A stretch of DNA of 64,000 bases from Davidsoniella eucalypti (lineage: Eukaryota; Ascomycota; Sordariomycetes; Microascales; Ceratocystidaceae), in NCBI GenBank assembly GCA_004009845.1, contig RMBW01000029.1:124001-188000 (forward strand). The letters run 5' to 3'. This document shows, piece after piece, positions 60,059 to 64,000 of this stretch. A program made the position numbers and the translations under genes. The notes under the pieces were generated by a model, which saw nothing but the letters and a program-made list of their open reading frames with translations, did not search any database and was not told the origin of the DNA. The number at the start of each line of letters is the position of its first letter. Positions within the stretch are counted from its first letter, which is position 1.

Positions 60059-61153
60059 GTGAAATGCGCTGGGGGATGATTTCCTATCTAGCATTTTTTA
60101 GTATCCACGGGTGCGTGTAATATCTTTGCGATTCTATTCGTACTATCATGTTCTTGGTCTCCATTACGGAGTGTTGCTCTCGTTTTAGTTTCTTCTGTTT
60201 TATAATCCGCTATTTCAATCATATCCGGAGGGGATATCTGGGAAGGAAGGGGGTGGTAAGGAAATTGGTGTATTGGAGTTGTATATGTCGGTGTTCTTAT
60301 ATATGTTGGTTTTGCTCTTCTTTCCTTTTGTTATTGCAAAGATAGAGGTTTCTACTATCACTATTGCCGTCATATATACTCGGACCCACAGATGGAGTCT
60401 AGCCGCCACTGTTTTCTTTTGTCCTTTTTTTCTTTGTTCACATTATTACTTGTCTGTTGGCGTCGGGCTGCTATTGGGCGTTCCTTTGTCGGTTGTTTTA
60501 TTTGTTCATCTTCCATTCTGATCTCCTGTTTCCCTGAAACATCTTCTATTCGTTCCCTGTTCGGTTATATTTCTGCCGTCATTAGCGACCATGCCATTTT
60601 CCACTTACCATCATTTTACTAACTTTACATTTTTCTATGTGCATTTCTTTTTTTTCAATATCAATACCTTTGCTCTTACTGTTTTTTATTCCATTTGTTC
60701 TGTTGTTACCTTTTTCACCGCGTCCTTTTGTTACTAGTTTTCCATCTGTCATATCTACACAATTCTTCTCACAATCCTTAACAAAACCTCTACATTCACA
60801 TTATTTTATTACAATACGAAGTTAGGGTTACCAACCACGTGACAACAACAATGTCTAAAGTGGATACAAGACCCCTGCGAGCTTCAAGCAAGGCTGCATA
60901 AATCCATAATAAACTAATTGTAAACTGAGCCTAGCTTGTCGCGCACATGAAAACAGAGACACTTTAATAGTAGCGTGGGATTTGGACTTTGTTTACTTAC
61001 GTCTTGTTTCTTTACCATTTATTTTTTTCATTTTTCTTCTACAATCTTTACTCTGCTGGTGAATCCGGCGATACAACAACCGCCAGACATTATTCTCGAC
61101 CAACTACATACCGACTATCGTAACCCTAGCTGGCATACCAATCAAGATTGGCA
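60059..61153. other. Intergenic region between syp1 and mad1
   Basis: 1.1 kb, very T-rich on the + strand through about 60780, which probably includes the syp1 3' UTR. The remaining 370 bases lead to mad1 and contain its promoter. Short hydrophobic frames in the T-rich part are not genes. Confidence 0.5.
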
Positions 61154-63656
61154 ATGAGACGAAACCCTCCCCAGGAGCCAGGCTCTGCGCGTCCAGCTTC
61201 GCGTGTCGCAGCACCCACAGCTTCCAGCCGATTCCGATCTACCATTGGTCCTGGATCTATTCCCAGGCCACGAAGCACCTCAACCGCAAGGGTAAGCGCT
61301 CCATAGTCTTCCCTCTCCTCAAGCTCTTAGACTGCTGTTGGACTTGGACAGTAGGGCGACCTCGAGGAACTCTGGGATTAGACAAGACTTTCGTAGACCA
61401 ACAAGAGATTTCTAACATAGAATGGCTCGCTTCAAGACGAACTTCCGTGCCACGGCCACTCCCAGTTACAACTTACTCACCGGAGAATCGCTCCCCCAAC
61501 GACCTGGATCACGAGCGGGATCAGTTGCAAGCACATCATGTGAAAGCTCCAAGGAGAATGTTGCGCCACCAGACGCCGAGGGCTACGAGCTTCAGCGTCG
61601 GCAAATCGAAGAGCTCAAGGCCGAGCTAGCGACTATGCGCCATCGCCTTAGCGTTATGGAAGACGACCATGCCCGCGACGTCTTGCGCCACACGACCGAA
61701 CTCGAAGACCAAAAGCGTCGCGGTCAAGAAGACTTTGAGAAGAAGCAAGCTGCCGAAAGCGAGACCGTCCAAGCAACACGTGAATCCGAAAAACTGCAGA
61801 ACGAGATCCAGGAGCTTCGGGATACCGTCGCCCAAGAAAAGTCCGATTTCGAACGACGATTACGCTCCGCCGAAGACCGCAGTAGAGATTTGGAAGAATC
61901 TGTTGAAGAACTCACTAGCGCTAAAGCCGATGCGCAAAGACGGAACGACAAGATCATATCTGACCTGCAACTGCAACTGGCGTCAAATACTCGAATAGTA
62001 CAAGATCTAGAACAAGAAACTCAGGCACGAGAGGATGTGCTACAAAAGACTCAAGCACTTGTCACAGAACGAGATGAAAATATTGGCTTTCTGGAGGCCG
62101 AGGTTCTAAGACTCAAGGCCCAGACCGGTGATGTCGAGACAATGGCCATTATCAAGCGCGAACTTTCCGACCAGGTTTCGCATATTCGTACTCTCGAAGC
62201 CTCCAACCGCGATTACATAACCGAGTTGAAGCACCTCCGCCAGGTCCACAAGGCTGTCGAAATAGTCGAAGAAGAGAAGCGTTCACTTCAACGACGGGTT
62301 GACGCCGCTGAGCATATCGAGAAGGAACTTGGCGAAGCCCAGATTCAAATACAGCGCCTCGAAGAAGAGCGCTCTTCATGGACATCATATCTTCGTGCTG
62401 CTGCCGAGAACCCCGAAGCAGAACTTGAGTTTACCTCGCCAGAAGATATTGCCCGCGCCCTTGTCCAAGAAAGACTCAACACAGCGTCTTTAGTTGAGAG
62501 GATAGGCGGTGTTCAGACAGAAGTGTCTGTTCTTGAGTCAACAGTCAAGACTTTGAATGATGAGAAGGCTGCCTTCAAAACTGAGCTAGAGAAGGCCCGA
62601 ACGGCAGCTACAGCTACTGGCGACAACAAGGCTGTACTACGCTTAGATAGACAACGTGCCTTAGCTGTCAAGGAAGTCGAATATCTACGCGCCCAGGTTA
62701 AGTCCTATGATGCCGAGGATGTGACATTCCACGGCAATAGCCATGATGAAGCACATACCAAGCACATACAGGATCTTGAAGGCCGTATACAGTGCCTTGA
62801 GCAGCTCGTTGACCAATACAAGGGCGAGGTGCAGACGCTTCACAAGGACATCACATCATTGGAAGACATCATTAGCGCTGGAGGTGACAAGGCAGCCGTA
62901 GGTCTTAAGCGCTCCCGTGCTGCACTTGAAGAAGCCGATAGTGCTTCCCAGGAGCAGATCGGTGAGATGACACGCAAACTGCGGACGGCGCAAGACGAGC
63001 TCTCAACTGTACAGAACAAGCTTGCGGTGAGAGAAAAGGACGTGATCGCGCTTATGAAGCAGCTCGAATCAGCTAAGAAGACTAGCAAAGTGCGCATTCT
63101 TGCGTTGCGCAACAACCCAACGTCCGAGGTTGAAAAGGTCAAGATGGAGACACTTCACGCCCTCAAGAAAGAGAACACCGAGTTATTAGCTCTGGTTCAG
63201 GGAGCAGTTCGGTCAGGCAATGCGCCCGAATTCGAGACTATACCAGCATCTCAACTCGCTGCGGCTCAACGTGACGTCCAAGCAGCCAAGAACGAGACGA
63301 CATCAGCGCACAAGTCGATCAAGCGCCTAAAGGAGGTATGGGCCGCCAAATCGCTCGAGTTCAAAGAAGCCATTTTCAGCACGCTAGGTTGGACGGTAGT
63401 CTTCATGCCCAACGGCAAGATGCGGGTAGAATCAACGTTTTACCCATCCGGCACCGATGAGCACGAGAACTCCATCATTTTCGATGGCGAGCGTGGTACG
63501 ATGAAGGTCGGCGGTGGCCCACGTAGCGAATTTGCCCAGCGTATCAGCAGCCTCATCCAGTTCTGGGTTCGAGACAAAGGATGTATTCCCGGTTTCTTAG
63601 CGGCGTTGACGTTGGAGTTTTATGAAGAACATGCTTCGCGAGAAGGAGATTCATGA
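61154..63656 (+). CDS. mad1: Spindle assembly checkpoint coiled-coil protein Mad1
   Basis: Two-exon model 61154-61291 and 61437-63656, 785 residues. The first exon encodes an Arg/Ser/Pro-rich start (PGSARPASRVAAPTASSR). The intron (GTAAGC, CTAAC at 61412, TTCAAG acceptor 20 bases later) keeps the frame and yields STSTARTNFRATATPSYN. The nearer TAG acceptors would break the frame. A start at the ATG 61422 is the alternative. Residues about 95-640 (full-length numbering) form almost continuous coiled coil rich in Glu/Lys/Gln heptads. VRILALRNNPTSE followed by a Lys/Glu helix is the conserved segment near the Mad2-binding region. The C-terminal about 100 residues (LGWTVVFMPNGKMRVESTF onward) fit the RWD-like Mad1 C-terminal domain. 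Mad1 carries Mad2 to unattached kinetochores and templates its closed form. Confidence 0.9.
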
Positions 63657-64000
63657 TAAGATACGCGTGAAGTGGAGTGGAAGGCAAGAAGGCTAAGGAA
63701 ATACAGATTAAGACTGGAGAGGCATGGAGGATTTGCCCAAGGATGGAAGGAAAAAGAAGGAGTCTACTATGATCACGACTTTTCTTATCTCTTCTAATTT
63801 TTTATTTTTTATTGTGTATCACGCTATAAAAGAAATCATCGGATCAAACAAACGACAACAATAACAACGACGAAGAAACTCCAAGATACATATACAAAGA
63901 TACCCTTCATTACTTCTATTATCATTGCTCTTAATAGCAATACACACTTGTTAATTTCAATATACAACCTTTGGGATAAATATACACGTTGTTACTCTTT
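63657..64000. other. Downstream flank of mad1 to the window end
   Basis: 344 bases, AT- and A-rich, presumably the mad1 3' UTR. No feature recognised. Confidence 0.5.

Noticed and set aside
61355..61421. Small extra mad1 exon after the CAGTAG or CATAG acceptors
   Set aside because: All these acceptors put the sequence in the wrong phase relative to exon 1 or hit a stop. The TTCAAG acceptor at 61436 keeps the frame and lies at a normal distance from the CTAAC branch site.
1..64000. CRISPR arrays, rRNA genes, bacterial-type operons, telomere repeats
   Set aside because: I looked for regularly spaced repeats, recognisable 5S or U6 sequence and TTAGGG arrays and saw none. The genome is eukaryotic.

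Overview
The window is nuclear DNA of a filamentous ascomycete fungus (Pezizomycotina; a Sordariomycete is my guess and no more than that). Genes are single and occur on both strands. They are split by short introns with GTAAGT-like donors, CTAAC-type branch points and YAG acceptors, and several have CT-rich leaders. The protein set is typically fungal: an ArtA-type arrestin, a Slm-type BAR/PH protein, an Ecl1-family protein, Gtr2, Apc4, Coq3, Rib3, Ltn1, a Csk1-like kinase, a Syp1 muniscin and Mad1. Spliced models were built by hand from splice signals and reading phase, and every junction quoted closes in frame unless stated otherwise.

Layout. 0.7-10 kb holds three genes of plasma-membrane biology: the arrestin adaptor, the Slm-type protein and a small PPxY-bearing single-pass membrane protein. 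10-28 kb is almost gene-free and AT-rich. It contains one Ecl1-family gene (16.8-17.7 kb) and one clear 435-bp MITE with long inverted repeats and a 7-bp target duplication (24.9-25.4 kb). 27.8-39.4 kb is an accessory, transposon-rich block. It holds an 800-residue P-loop NTPase with a C-terminal nuclease-like motif that resembles the Crinkler/RHS-type NTPase-nuclease families, a possible small two-exon gene, decayed sequence with a duplicated 41-43 bp segment, an intron-containing tRNA-Ala(AGC), and three 3' ends of Tad-like LINE retrotransposons, one with a clean 14-bp target-site duplication. 39.4-64 kb is ordinary gene-dense euchromatin: gtr2, apc4 (convergent with gtr2), coq3, rib3 (divergent from coq3), ltn1, a Cdk-like kinase (convergent with ltn1), syp1 and mad1.

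There are no operons and the genes act in separate housekeeping processes. Those processes are ubiquitin-directed endocytosis, TORC1/TORC2 signalling, ribosome quality control, cell-cycle control by the APC/C and the spindle checkpoint, ubiquinone synthesis and riboflavin synthesis. The most unusual locus is the NTPase/nuclease-like gene in the repeat-rich block. Its N-terminal coding part lies in a different frame from the main body, so it either carries an intron I could not place or is frameshifted.
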